Assembly: GCA_024372495.1 (NCBI GenBank)
Contig: CP099977.1
Location: 3,224,001 to 3,288,000 of the forward strand
Length of the DNA stretch: 64,000 bases
Direction: 5' to 3'
From: Pseudarthrobacter sp. Fe7
Lineage (GTDB): Bacteria; Actinomycetota; Actinomycetes; Actinomycetales; Micrococcaceae
The translations under genes and the position numbers were made by a program. The notes under the pieces are model-generated. The model saw only the letters and a program-made list of their open reading frames with translations, was not told the DNA's origin and searched no databases. Positions 1 through 8,828 of the stretch are shown here, in pieces; positions within the stretch are counted from its first letter, which is position 1, and the number at the start of each line of letters is the position of its first letter.

Positions 1-806
1 GGTGCGCTGAGCCTGGTGCCTGGCGGTTCCGCGGCCATCGTCGCTGCCGCAGAGGATTTGGGTGCCGACTCCCGGCTCGTTGCCTTCGCGCAGTACCTCC
101 GCGTGGCCCTGGTGGCTTTCACGGCGCCCGTGGTAGCCACCGCCATGCACCCGCCACCGATGGGAACGCCGCAGCTGGGGGCGCGCCGCTCTGGGCCGAT
201 CCCCACCGGATCCTTCACCTATCACAAGGGACGCATCAACTCCCGGGCCTGCTGATGCTGGCCGCCGTCTGCCTCCTCGGGGTCACAGCCGGCCAACGCC
301 TCTCGATACCAGCCCCCGCTCTACTCGGGCCGATGGTCATAACTGCACTGTTTGTCTTCACTGGCACCGCCCAAGGCTTCGCGCCGGACGGCGTGCTGCG
401 CAGCCTTCTCTTCACACTGGTCGGCCTTGAAGTAGGCCTGCGGTTCACCTGGGCCTCCGTGCGGAAAATCGGCAGGCTCTTCCCCCACGTCTTACTCTGG
501 ATCATGGCAGTCTGCCTCGGCTGCGGGGCCTTGGCCTGGGCGTTCGCGGCAACCCTCGGCCTTCCCCTGATCGACGCCTACCTCGCGACGACACCGGGCG
601 GCATCAACGCCGTACTGGCCACGGCTGCGTCCATGGATGCAAACCTCCCCGCCATTTCGACCGTTCAAAGCACCCGCCTGCTCATCGTGATGCTCCTAAC
701 CCCGCCGATCATCAATTGCCTGGCCCGCAAAAGAACGTCAACACTGAAGCCCCAGCCGGCCGCCTACAAGCAACTCCCGATCGTGAACGAATCAGCCGTC
801 TCCTGA
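1..806 (+). CDS. AbrB-family integral membrane protein, 5' end outside window, one frame break
   Basis: This is the C-terminal part of an AbrB/GyrA-like family membrane protein (putative transporter or regulator, often annotated as ammonia monooxygenase-like). Seen: a PGGSAAIVAAAEDLGADSRL stretch near position 34 followed by a hydrophobic segment, then after position 255 several more membrane segments and a second TPGGINAVLATAASMDAN motif. The internally repeated PGG motif is typical of the family. The first part reads in frame 1 and the second in frame 3. Adding one G to the G5 run at 177-181 joins them without a stop. The start codon lies left of position 1. The substrate is unknown. Confidence is good for the family and low for the function. 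Confidence 0.75.
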   Translation, partial: CAEPGAWRFRGHRRCRRGFGCRLPARCLRAVPPRGPGGFHGARGSHRHAPATDGNAAAGGAPLWADPHRILHLSQGTHQLPGLLMLAAVCLLGVTAGQRLSIPAPALLGPMVITALFVFTGTAQGFAPDGVLRSLLFTLVGLEVGLRFTWASVRKIGRLFPHVLLWIMAVCLGCGALAWAFAATLGLPLIDAYLATTPGGINAVLATAASMDANLPAISTVQSTRLLIVMLLTPPIINCLARKRTSTLKPQPAAYKQLPIVNESAVS

Positions 807-1062
807 CCCCGAAAGGACGACCGGCAAAACGGACCTGCTGCGAATCACTGACAGACCCCCTTCCCGGAGCCACCACCGAAATCCGGCACCGGGACAGCCC
901 CGCCCGCAACAGCCGTCCACGCCGCCACCAACCACATAATGATCCCCTGGCTACGGCGCAGAACCGGAAGCCGTTCGAAAAAGCTGAGAGCCGCGAAGCC
1001 CGGACAGCCACAGAAGATCGGACAGACCTCCTCCACTCAAGGCGGCGTCATTTATTCAGCAC

Positions 1063-1751
1063 TCAAACGGGTCGGTCCCCCGGCTCTGTGAGTAGGGCCT
1101 TGATTTTTCCTTCCAGGAATTGCTGACCCTCGCTGCTCAGGTGTTCGCCGTCCGGACCCAAGAGCTCAGAATCCGGCCCGGGTATCCAATGTTCCGCCAC
1201 CGGATCAACGTCCGATGCAGCCGAGTCAAAGGCCGGCAGCGGGCCGATAACGACGCGCCTGGCGTGGGGAGCCAGCACCCTGGCCGTCCTGAGCGCGTCC
1301 ACAACGGCCCCGTGCAACTCCGCCGGATCCCGGCCTGCGTCATTGTCTGAGCCAAAGAACACAACCACGTCCGTCGAGGCGTTAATGGAGCACTTTAACT
1401 GCGTCTGGAAGGTGGCTTCTTCGTAACCGACGCCAATGTAGCCCGCCCCGTTCATGGCGGCATTAATAACCTCCACCGGCACCTGCATGGAATGCAGATC
1501 CTCACCCAGAAGCCGCGGCCATGCTTCCTCCGGGCTCGTCCCATATCCCGTGCTGAGAGAATCGCCGATGATCACGACGCGTTCGGGTGCGACCGGCTTG
1601 GGGACCGGTCTCGTCGGCTGAACGGATGCATTGTCCTGCTGACTCTCCGGGCCATGGTCTGGTCAACTACAGGGGCGCAACCGGCAGCGGCGACCGCCAA
1701 TGCACAAAGGGCAGCCGCCGGAATTAGCGGGCGGCGCAAGCCGGAGGTCAT
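1063..1751 (-). CDS. SGNH/GDSL-type hydrolase lipoprotein, one frame break
   Basis: Predicted exported lipid-anchored esterase of the SGNH hydrolase superfamily. The N-terminus starting at 1751 has a positive cluster, a hydrophobic core and a lipobox ending AAAGC. A Pro-rich linker leads to IIGDSLSTGYG, the GDS nucleophile block. A GSDND block and a C-terminal DGEHLSSEGQ supply the remaining catalytic elements (Asp/His). The signal peptide and the hydrolase are in different frames. One extra C at about 1652 joins them through VVDQTMGPESQQD and gives about 229 residues. Without the correction the hydrolase would start at a GTG at 1575 and lack a signal peptide, so the restored form is preferred. 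The substrate cannot be told. Confidence 0.75.
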
Positions 1752-2202
1752 CAACGTTCCCGAGGAACGTCTTAAACCAGGTCGCTGTGCCATGCAATCC
1801 AAAATAAACGGCCTGCAGAAACAGCCAGCGAACTACCACCGGGATTCGGACAGCAAAGCCGACCGCGGCGCGGGCGGCGAGTGCAGCAGAAGCAGGCCGC
1901 GATGGGCGCCGCCAGGCTTACGGGCCCTTCACGCGGTCAACCTTCCACCGGGCCTGAAGGCAGGAAGGTCAGGCGGCCGCCTCGATAATGTGAACCCCAG
2001 ATACCTCCGCGCCTCCAGATGCCAACACGCACGCAATATCGGTTGCTTATCGCGGGGACTGCCGACAAGGTTTCCTGGTCCCTCACGCGCACCAGTGGGC
2101 CCAGGACGCTGCCTCTGCCGTGGGCAAACCCCGAACGGGGAGAGGGACGCCTTCATCGGGGTGCTGTTCGCTAACCGCGTCGACAGGATTGACGTTGTAT
2201 GG
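1752..2202. other. Intergenic stretch without recognised gene
   Basis: No reading frame here looks like a conserved protein, and no strong hairpin or repeat is evident. The segment separates the 5' end of the SGNH lipoprotein from the 3' end of the CHY zinc-finger gene, both on the minus strand. The lipoprotein promoter would be expected in its left part. Confidence 0.4.
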
Positions 2203-2538
2203 TCACGTCGTCTGGAAGTAGAAGTGGGTGTGGGCGGCACACCGTTCGTTGAAGCGAACACCGCAGCTAGGGCACAATGTGGTTGCCAGGTAAGCGAGGA
2301 TGGACATTTCGCATTCGCATACACCGCACAGGACTGCTGGCTCCGCCCACCGGCTTCCGGGCCATGTTTGGAGTTTGTGATCTGACTCCTCCTCGTGACA
2401 GAGATGGCAGGGATAGTACCGAAGGCAACACCTGAACTTTATGGCTATCACGTCTTCTTCGGTGTGGTAATGAACGCAGCGGGTTTGGTCATCCACGGTT
2501 CTGCCGAAGATCCTCATGGCCATGCTTTGCCTGCTCAC
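2203..2538 (-). CDS. CHY zinc-finger protein
   Basis: A small cytoplasmic protein of 111 residues made almost entirely of zinc ligands. Seen: RCVHYHTEEDVIAIKF with a Cys-His-Tyr block, YYPCHLCHEE, a CGVCECEMS pair, and CPSCGVRFNERCAAHTHFYF at the end. This order (CHY, CxxC-H, CxxC, CPxC, C-H-H-Y) is that of CHY-type zinc fingers. Its start overlaps the stop of bioY as GTGA at 2535-2538, which suggests translational coupling. An ATG at 2523 is an alternative start. The association with a biotin transporter is notable because a second CHY remnant sits next to the other biotin transporter at 10.8 kb. The molecular role of bacterial CHY proteins is not known to me. Confidence 0.85.
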   Translation of the reverse strand: MSRQSMAMRIFGRTVDDQTRCVHYHTEEDVIAIKFRCCLRYYPCHLCHEEESDHKLQTWPGSRWAEPAVLCGVCECEMSILAYLATTLCPSCGVRFNERCAAHTHFYFQTT

Positions 2539-3176
2539 TTCACGCGGCGCACAAGGACATCCGGGAAGGCCCGGTGCGCGGCGGCCGCCGCAACCGCTGC
2601 CACGGTGTCCTTCACGATATCGCCCGGATAGAAGACAAGGTCAGCCGCGATGGCAGCCTGCCACGAGAGCTTGAGGTTCAGCATCATCCCGAGCACGCCG
2701 GGCATGTGCGAGGCCACCACGGTCACCACGACCGCAGCGAGGAAGAACCAGAGGCCGCGCCGCTTCGCCGGGAGACGCCGGATGATCTTCTCAGCGGCAA
2801 CACCGACGAGCAAAGCGGCCAGGACGAAACCCACGATGTAACCCGCCGACCCGCCCGCGAGGACAGACAGCCCTGCCCGGCCGCCCGAGAAGATCGGCAG
2901 CCCCGCGAATGCAAGAAGAAGATAAAGTGCCACCGCGGCGGCGGCGCGGGAACCGCCGAGCACGAGGCCGGTCAGCATGACGGCGAGGGTCTGCAGCGTG
3001 ATGGGCACCCCGAAGCTGCCCACGGGGATGCCGGGGACGATCGCCGAGACCGCGATGATGGCAGCGAAGACAGAAATCAAGGCCAGCGACTGCGCGTCCC
3101 ACAACCGGCGGGAGGTCCGGGGGCTGGTCTCGGCCGGGCGGTGGGCTGCCGGCGTGGGGGTACTCGGGTGGGTCAC
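2535..3176 (-). CDS. bioY: Biotin transporter S component BioY
   Basis: Substrate-binding membrane subunit of a biotin uptake system of the energy-coupling-factor type. The 213 residues contain about six hydrophobic segments. They include the family signatures PITLQTLAVMLTGLVLG, the GLPIFSGGRAGLSVLAGGSAGYIVGF loop, and LFYPGD-like VFYPGDIVKD near the C-terminus. No bioM or bioN gene is adjacent, so it may work alone or share the ATPase and T component encoded at 10.9-12.2 kb. It is followed without a gap by the CHY zinc-finger gene. A second, clearly different BioY is at 12246-12878. Confidence 0.92.
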   Translation of the reverse strand: MTHPSTPTPAAHRPAETSPRTSRRLWDAQSLALISVFAAIIAVSAIVPGIPVGSFGVPITLQTLAVMLTGLVLGGSRAAAAVALYLLLAFAGLPIFSGGRAGLSVLAGGSAGYIVGFVLAALLVGVAAEKIIRRLPAKRRGLWFFLAAVVVTVVASHMPGVLGMMLNLKLSWQAAIAADLVFYPGDIVKDTVAAVAAAAAHRAFPDVLVRRVK

Positions 3177-3770
3177 GGTTCCTCCTGGTGTACTGGGGCG
3201 GCGTTCTCCCGAAGAAGGCTACGCATCCCCGCCCCCAACCGTTTTGTAGAAAACCCACCAGCATGCCCCGAGATCCATGGAGTGATTGCTACAAAGCCAT
3301 GGCATTGCTTTTAGCGTCGATTCGGACGCGGGTCCCTTTCACCAACCACGGCGGGCTTTGGAGTCCCGCCCACCGAGCAGCCAACGACGGCAGCACCCAA
3401 GGCGGGTGCCGCCGTCGTCGCTGCTTAGTCCCTGCTGCTTGAGAAGCTCAAGCTGGCGTAGGAGGGTAGCCACGTGTAGCGCTTGGCGCTCCCGTGCGCG
3501 GGCTCTCCCCTACCGCGTCGACCGAGGGCGTTCCGCCTTGGGAGGAACTTCGACAAAGGGGGCCCGGTGCCGATTTCCAGCGGCCAGATCTCTTTGTGAA
3601 GACTCGCTGACAAGAGACCGAGCCCCTTAATTGGCACGTGGCGGGACAGAACTTCGAAATGGTCCTCTTCCGTCAGGACCTGCCTACCCTCACCGCGTTC
3701 ACGACGGTTGGTTCGAGCGGGGCAGGCGTGAGGCCTGGCCCGGTTCAACGTCAGGTGTGGCCTCGTCGCC
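3177..3770. other. Intergenic region with strong hairpins, no confident gene
   Basis: A minus-strand frame of about 107 codons (3425-3748) is open but has no family features I can recognise, so I do not call it. It may be an old transposase or enzyme remnant. The region contains the hairpin at 3384-3418 described separately and a shorter GCGGG/CCCGC inverted repeat at about 3350-3369. The bioY promoter should lie at its left edge. Confidence 0.4.
3384..3418. terminator. Strong stem-loop, possible terminator
   Basis: ACGACGGCAGCACCC at 3384-3398 pairs with GGGTGCCGCCGTCGT at 3404-3418, with one mismatch and a five-base loop. There is no U-tract, which is common in high-GC actinobacterial terminators. 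No annotated gene ends directly at it, so it may be the remnant 3' end of a lost gene. Confidence 0.5.
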
Positions 3771-4295
3771 TTATGCCGCGCCGCGGGCCGGGTAGTTGCG
3801 GTCCTGGGCGTAGCGGACCCCAGCGATCACATCGTCCAGGGAGGGCCGGCCAAAGGGCATCGTCGCGGTGCTGGACCAGAACAGGGTTCGGTCTTCGTCG
3901 AGAATGAAGATGCCCGGTTCATTGAAGAGGTCCGGCTCGCCGTCCCTGATTGCACGTGTGAGGTTCAGGCCCCAGGAGCGGGCGGCTTCCTCGCCCAGGC
4001 CATAGGCCACGGGAAGATTGGCCAAGTGCCACTGATCCACGATCCGGGTGCTCCGCTCTGCCGTTTCCATGCTGACCGCGACGGCCCGGCCGATCCCGGC
4101 AGCTTCCAGGTCCTGCAACCGCTTGTCGATCTCGGCCAACTGTTCACGGCAGATCGGGCAGTGCAGGCCCCGGTAGAAAACGACGAGGCTGAAGCGCCCG
4201 TCCGCCCCGGTGCCGAGCTTCAAATCATGGGTGCTGCCGCCGCCGACCAGGTCCAGCCCCAGGTCAGGTGCTGACTGTGTAGGCAGAAGTGTCAT
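3771..4295 (-). CDS. Peroxiredoxin-like AhpC/TSA family protein
   Basis: A thioredoxin-fold peroxidase candidate of 174 residues. Seen: FSLVVFYRGLHCPICREQLAEID, the redox centre with HCPIC in place of the classical VCPTE, so two cysteines spaced CPxC sit at the active site. This resembles the thiol-disulfide peroxiredoxin-like proteins that couple to NAD(P)H-dependent flavin enzymes. The C-terminal part keeps the NEPGIFILDEDRTLFWSS strand-turn typical of the family. It lies directly downstream of, and on the same strand as, an old yellow enzyme (gap 38 bases), which suggests a shared redox or detoxification operon. The substrate (alkyl hydroperoxide or other) is not resolved. Confidence 0.85.
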   Translation of the reverse strand: MTLLPTQSAPDLGLDLVGGGSTHDLKLGTGADGRFSLVVFYRGLHCPICREQLAEIDKRLQDLEAAGIGRAVAVSMETAERSTRIVDQWHLANLPVAYGLGEEAARSWGLNLTRAIRDGEPDLFNEPGIFILDEDRTLFWSSTATMPFGRPSLDDVIAGVRYAQDRNYPARGAA

Positions 4296-4333
4296 GGTTA
4301 CCCTCCAGTTGTAGGTATGTGACGGGCGCCGAA

Positions 4334-5437
4334 TCAGGCGGTGGGTTCGAGTTCCCAGTCTTTGACGTCGGCGACGGGCGCGAACACGCTGCCGTCGAGT
4401 TCATCCAGGTCCTCGTTGTTGCGGGCCCGCCGGGGCCAGTCGCGGGTCGCGAGAGCGGCTTTGCCCAAAGCGATGCCGTCAGCGTGCCCGTCAGCGATCA
4501 AGCCGGCAGCCGCTTCCGGTTCATCAAGGCTGCCATTAGCGATGACGGGAAGCCCCGTGTGCTGCTTGGCCAGGGAAGCAAGTGAGTCCCCCTCCTGACC
4601 GAACGCGGGCGCATCAGCACGGTGCTCGGTGGTGTGGATGTAATCGATCCCCGTCGTCGCGAGAGCGGCGAAGATTGTTTTGGCCTCTTCCGCCCCGCCG
4701 GCCCATTTGTGGGAGTAGTCGCTGACCTTGCCCTGGGAGATGCGGATACCGACGCTCATCTCGGGGCCTACCGCCTCGCGGACGGCGCGGCTCACCTCGA
4801 CGGCGAACCGCACCCGGTTTTCGCATGTGCCCCCATACTGATCAGTGCGCTGGTTCAGGTAATCGGTCAAGAACTGGTCCAGCAGGTAACCGTTCGCGCC
4901 GTGAATCTCTACGCCGTCGAAGCCCGCGGCCTTCGCGTTCAACGCGGCAGTCGCAAACCCCTCACGCACCTGGTCCAGCTGTGCGGGGGTCATCTCGTCT
5001 GGTTTACGGTAGGGTCCCTCGCCGCGGTAAAAGCCTAGCTGGCTCCCCTTGGGAGCGACCGCGGACGGCGCAATGGTGGACTCAACGAACCGATTGCCCT
5101 GGGACTGGGCGCCGGCATGCATCAACTGGGCGAAGATGCGTGAACCGCGGGCATGAACGGCGTCGACGACCTTGACCCAGGAGTCCCTCTGTTCGGTGGT
5201 GGCCAGGCCTGGTTGGAAGAAGTAGCCCTGACTGTGGGCTGTGTCGGTGTAAATGCCTTCGGTGATCAACAGTCCGAAGCCGCCCCGGGCAAACCGGGAG
5301 TAGTAGGAGGCCATCCGTTCCGTGGCGTGACCATCAGCCGTTGCACTCACGCGGGTCATAGGCGCCAACGCAACACGGTTGGACAACTCGGTGGAACCGA
5401 TACGGAACGAGGTCCAAAGGGGATCAAGCTGAGGCAT
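4334..5437 (-). CDS. Old yellow enzyme family NADH:flavin oxidoreductase
   Basis: An FMN-dependent ene-reductase with a TIM-barrel fold, 367 residues. Seen: the N-terminal RVALAPMTRVSATADG strand, the GFGLLITEGIYTD motif, IFAQLMHAGAQS, the FDGVEIHGANGYLLDQFL active-site block with the His-Ala-Asn pair that binds the activated substrate, RTDQYGG, and the C-terminal GLPVIANGS and phosphate-binding ADGIALGKAALA. The ATG at 5437 is chosen because conservation starts there (MPQLDPLW); upstream codons look like intergenic sequence. A diverged fragment of a second copy is present on the other strand at 6636-6851. The physiological substrate is unknown. Confidence 0.92.
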   Translation of the reverse strand: MPQLDPLWTSFRIGSTELSNRVALAPMTRVSATADGHATERMASYYSRFARGGFGLLITEGIYTDTAHSQGYFFQPGLATTEQRDSWVKVVDAVHARGSRIFAQLMHAGAQSQGNRFVESTIAPSAVAPKGSQLGFYRGEGPYRKPDEMTPAQLDQVREGFATAALNAKAAGFDGVEIHGANGYLLDQFLTDYLNQRTDQYGGTCENRVRFAVEVSRAVREAVGPEMSVGIRISQGKVSDYSHKWAGGAEEAKTIFAALATTGIDYIHTTEHRADAPAFGQEGDSLASLAKQHTGLPVIANGSLDEPEAAAGLIADGHADGIALGKAALATRDWPRRARNNEDLDELDGSVFAPVADVKDWELEPTA

Positions 5438-5642
5438 GAAAATATCCTTGAAAAGTCTTGGGGGATGTTCCGGGCATGGGCTCCTTGGATCGAAGCCCGT
5501 ATTAGCGACAAGACCCGCCGGAGACATAAAATTCCCGCCCCAGCACGCACTCCCGGAGACCTCGAAGGGCCCCTGCACACCCATGGCGCGGTTGGTTCCG
5601 CAGCTCACCTTCTTCTCCGCCGCCTCCTATAAGGTAAGTAAG

Positions 5643-6258
5643 GTGACAACTAACATCAGCACGGCCCAGGCATGGCAGCGCCTGCTGGAAGGCAACGAAC
5701 GTTTCGTATCAGGCGACGCCTGGCACCCGAACCAGGGCGCCGCGAGGCGAAGCGAGCCTGGTGGGCACCCAGAATCCGTTCGCGGTCATCTTCGGCTGCT
5801 CCGACTCCCGGCTGGCCGCGGAGATCATCTTCGACCTTGGTCTCGGCGATGCCTTCGTGGTGCGGTCGGCCGGGCACGTCCTCGATGCCGCTGTCCTCGG
5901 CTCGCTGGAGTACAGCGTCTCGGTCTTGAACGTTCCGCTCATCGTCGTCCTCGGTCACGACAACTGCGGTGCCGTCACCGCCACCAAGGACGCAGTTCAA
6001 ACCGGAATTATGCCGCCCGGCTTCATCCGGGACCTGGTCGAACGCATCACCCCCTCGGTCCTGACCTCCCTCCATCAGGACAAGACCGAGGTCAACGACA
6101 TGGTCGTTGAGCACGCCAGGCAAACCGTGGACCGGCTGCTGGAAAGCTCCCAGGTAATTTCCGCGGCCGTGGGGGCTTCTTCCACCGCCGTGATCGGCGT
6201 CGCCTACCGGCTCGGAGAGGGCCGCGCTCAGCTCGTCACAGAATCCGCACTCCTCTAG
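5643..6258 (+). CDS. Beta-class carbonic anhydrase, one AGCT-type frame break
   Basis: Zinc enzyme interconverting CO2 and bicarbonate. The gene starts at GTG 5643 behind AAGGTAAGTAAG and gives about 204 residues once the break is undone. Seen: AWQRLLEGNERFVSG at the start, FAVIFGCSDSR (first Cys ligand plus the Asp-Arg dyad), AFVVRSAGHV, and VLGHDNCGAV (His and second Cys ligands). All zinc ligands are therefore present. The frame changes at 5754-5760, where GAGCCTG stands in place of the expected GAGCTG (SELVGTQNPF restored). It is divergent from the old yellow enzyme. Bicarbonate supply would suit the biotin-dependent carboxylase at 15-18 kb, but that link is inference. Confidence 0.88.
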
Positions 6259-6261
6259 CCG

Positions 6262-6466
6262 GTTCATTCTTCCTGCAAACCGGGGCACTTGTCTTCGGCT
6301 CCGGCCCGGCCCATCGTGCCGCTGCTGCGCGACGGCGTGGGCAACTGCCACCACTGGGATCGACAAGACCCAATCCTTCGACGCCGTCGCCATGGGTCTG
6401 ATCAACCGCGGCCCCGTCGTCATCACCGCCGGATTCATCGGCCTGGTACTGCACCTGCCGCACTGA
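6262..6466 (+). pseudogene. Chromate transporter (ChrA) remnant
   Basis: Three short pieces in different frames together resemble part of a ChrA-family transporter: FLQTGALVFGSG, then IVPLLRDGV followed by HHW, then WIDKTQSFDAVAMGLI and GPVVITAGFIGLVL. The order matches one half of ChrA (GxxVFGGG, IVPxL, the FxDAVAxxxITPGPVVI motif). No start codon or complete domain remains. In the last motif the expected TPG reads NRG. This looks like genuine decay, unlike the single-base breaks elsewhere in the window. It sits directly downstream of the carbonic anhydrase. Confidence 0.6.
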
Positions 6467-6635
6467 CCAACTGACCCAGTTGGTGATCCACGCAGGTGAA
6501 TCCTCTCGCCTGCCCGTGTGAGCGGGAATCTTGGTCCGAGCGGTTGAGGGCAGTCATTTAGTTGCTCAACCGTGTGGGGCTGGCGCCGATGACCCGGGTC
6601 AGTGCACTGAGGACGGCCACGCCACCTAGCGAATA

Positions 6636-6851
6636 GCCTCCCATTACTCCCGGTTCGCCCCGCGGCGGCTTCGGCCTGTTGATCATCGAAGGTATCTACA
6701 CCGATACCGCTCACAGCCAGGGCTACCGGTTCCAGCCGGGCCTGGCCGCTGTCGGGCAGGCGGACTCGTGGGTCAAGGTTGTTCACGCGGTTCAGGCGCG
6801 CGGTGCACGGATCTTCGCCCAGCTGATGCATGCCGGCGCCCAGGCGTGCTA
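6636..6851 (+). pseudogene. Fragment of a second old yellow enzyme
   Basis: The translation matches residues of about 40-115 of the intact old yellow enzyme at 4334-5437: ASHYSRFA, then GGFGLLIIEGIYTDTAHSQG, QPGLAAVGQADSWVKVV, and IFAQLMHAGAQA, ending in TAG at 6849-6851. There is an extra C near 6659. The two DNA copies differ at many third positions, so this is a diverged paralogue and not a recent duplication. It is on the opposite strand to the intact copy. The fragment has neither a start nor the active-site half. Confidence 0.75.
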
Positions 6852-6868
6852 GAGGTCTGGTACTCCCA

Positions 6869-6890
6869 TCATATTGAGATTAGTATGATT
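6869..6890. promoter_or_regulatory. Inverted repeat in front of tetR-type gene, candidate autoregulatory operator
   Basis: ATCATA and TATGAT form a perfect inverted repeat separated by ten AT-rich bases. The site overlaps the first possible start codon (6885) of the TetR-type regulator, so the true start is more likely 6894 or 6927. It is well placed for autorepression of the regulator - glycosyltransferase - kinase operon. Confidence 0.45.
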
Positions 6891-6893
6891 GAC

Positions 6894-7496
6894 ATGAAAG
6901 TCGGGGCTTCCGGCCGGAGTTATGTGATGACGAAGCGGGCCCAGTCCGCAGCGGCCACCGCGGAGCGCATCCTGGACGCGGCTGCGGGTGAGTTCGAAGC
7001 GGGCGCCTCCATTGCGGGCATCACCCTTGAGGCCGTCGCGGCCCGCGCCGGTGTCAGTGTCCAGACAGTGCTGCGGCGCTTCGGTGATAAGGACAAGCTC
7101 TTCTCCGCGACAGCCGAGCGCCAAGCGGCCAGAGTCGCTGCCGAACGGGATGCAGCCACACCGGGTGACCTCGCCGGCGCCGTCGCCAACCTCGCCGACC
7201 ACTACGAATGCGACGGACACCTCGCCCTGCGCCTGCTCGCGGAAGAGGCATCATCGCCGTTCATTGCGGCTGTCACGGCCGCTGGCCGTGCGTACCACCG
7301 GTCCTGGTGCGGACAGGTGTTCGGGCCATTCCTTGACGGGCTCCACGACGACGAGCGTGACCGCCGCATGGCCCAGTTCGTCGCAGTGTGCGACGTCTAC
7401 GTCTGGAAGCTCCTCCGGGTCGACGCCGGGCTGGGCAGCGAGGCGTACATCCAAGCAATCCTCGAGCTCCTCGAACCCCTCACCTGGAGGACATGA
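6894..7496 (+). CDS. TetR/AcrR-family transcriptional regulator
   Basis: A one-component repressor of about 200 residues. The N-terminal domain shows ATAERILDAAAGEFEAG, then the helix-turn-helix ITLEAVAARAGVSVQTVLRRFGDKDKLF, which is the standard TetR arrangement. The C-terminal ligand domain is not diagnostic. The stop overlaps the start of the glycosyltransferase gene (ATGATG at 7493), so the two are translationally coupled, and the regulator probably controls the glycosyltransferase. ATG 6894 is preferred over 6885 because the latter lies inside an inverted repeat; 6927 (MTKRAQSA) is also possible. Confidence 0.88.
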   Translation: MKVGASGRSYVMTKRAQSAAATAERILDAAAGEFEAGASIAGITLEAVAARAGVSVQTVLRRFGDKDKLFSATAERQAARVAAERDAATPGDLAGAVANLADHYECDGHLALRLLAEEASSPFIAAVTAAGRAYHRSWCGQVFGPFLDGLHDDERDRRMAQFVAVCDVYVWKLLRVDAGLGSEAYIQAILELLEPLTWRT

Positions 7497-8824
7497 TGTC
7501 CCGCATCCTCGCCTACACATCCCCCGCCATCGGCCACCTCTTCCCCATGACCCCTCTACTCCTCGAGCTCGCCCGACGCGGACACCAAGTGGAGGTGCGC
7601 ACCCTGCCCGACCAGATCGAGCCCCTGCATGGTCTCGGACTCGAAGCGGAGGCAATCGATGAACGGATCGCCACGATCGAGCACCGCGACTTCGGTGCCA
7701 AGAACACACTCGAGGCCCTCTCAGCCTCCGTGGACGTGTTCGTCCGACGAGCGGCGATCGACGCCGGGGACATCGCCGCCGCGATCGCCACAACGTCCCC
7801 TGACGCTGTGATCGTCGACTTCAACTCCTGGGGAGCCCGCGCGGCCGCCCAGGCATGGGGCGGCCCCTGGGCCGCGTTCTGCCCCTACACCCCGCCGGTC
7901 ACCTCACGGGGCGCGCCTCCATTCGGCCCCGGACTCCCACCCCTCGCCGGCCCCCTGGGACGGCTCCGCGACGGCCTGCTGCGGCCCCTGGTCATGGGTC
8001 AGCTCGAAAAGCGGTTCCTCCCGGGCATCAACGGGATCCTCACCGCCAACGGAGTGCCAGCGGTCACGAGCGCCGACGGGTTCTTCCGGTCCGCACCCCT
8101 GACCCTGGTAGCGACCTCAGAGCCCTTCGAGTACCCGCACCCTGACTGGGCGCCCGACGTACGCCTTATCGGCGCCCTCCCCTGGGAACCCCCGCCGAGG
8201 TACCCGCATGGCTCGAGGAACCGGGTGACCCGTTCATCCTCGTCACCACGTCCTCCGAGTACCAGGCCGATGAAGCCCTGGCCCGCGCCGCCGTCAAAGG
8301 GCTGGGCAGCGAGCCCTACCGGGTTGTCATAACGATGCCCGCCGGTGTCGCAGACCTCGGGCCACTCCCAGCCAACGTGCGGGTCGAGCGGTTCGTTCCG
8401 CACGGGCCGGTCCTGGCGCGCTCAGCCGTGGCCGTGACCCACGGCGGGATGGGCGCCACCCAGAAGGCGCTCAGCGCCGGGGTCCCCTGCGTCGTCGTAC
8501 CATTCGGACGGGACCAGGCTCGAGGTCGCCGCCCGGGTCAAGCACGCGAACGCGGGCGTTCGCCTGCCCAAGGGCAAGCTGACCCCCGAACAGCTTCGCA
8601 GCGCCGTCCACCGTGCAGCAGGCATGTCCGACGGTGCCCGGCGCATAACCGCAGGCTACCGCGCCGCAGGCGGCGCAGCCGCCGGAGCGACCGCAATCGA
8701 GGAACTCATCAACATGCAGCCGCATAACCCAGACCCGCAAGCAGGCTCGGGGAGGAACGGACCAGACCTGACCCCTGCCGATCGACCGCACGCCCCGCTG
8801 GGACCCGCATCCGTGCAGGTGTGA
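7493..8824 (+). CDS. MGT/UGT-type glycosyltransferase (GT1), two frame breaks
   Basis: A GT-B fold glycosyltransferase of the macrolide/flavonoid type, about 443 residues when restored. The acceptor domain begins MSRILAYTSPAIGHLFPMTPL with the GH motif. The donor domain contains PANVRVERFVPHGPVLARS and the nucleotide-sugar block VTHGGMGATQKALSAGVPCVVVPFGRDQ. Two breaks occur. A C5 run at 8189-8193 should read C6 (EPPAEVPAWLEEPGDPF follows). CAGGCTCG at 8515-8522 should read CAGCTCG (GRDQLEVAARV). Such enzymes often inactivate macrolides or decorate lipophilic acceptors; the acceptor here is unknown. It lies between a TetR regulator and a histidine kinase, with gaps of a few bases. Confidence 0.85.
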
Positions 8825-8828
8825 TTAA

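Noticed and set aside
3425-3748. 107-codon minus-strand frame in the 3.2-3.8 kb gap
   Set aside because: No family feature, no convincing start or ribosome-binding site; it could be an old remnant, but this cannot be supported.
5436-5760. Alternative longer start of carbonic anhydrase upstream of 5643
   Set aside because: The upstream codons overlap the divergent old yellow enzyme promoter and are not like the family N-terminus; GTG 5643 has a suitable ribosome-binding site.
7453-7480. TCGAACCC in the TetR gene as a tRNA-derived repeat
   Set aside because: It is inside coding sequence and the match to the tRNA-Leu TPsiC arm does not extend beyond eight bases.
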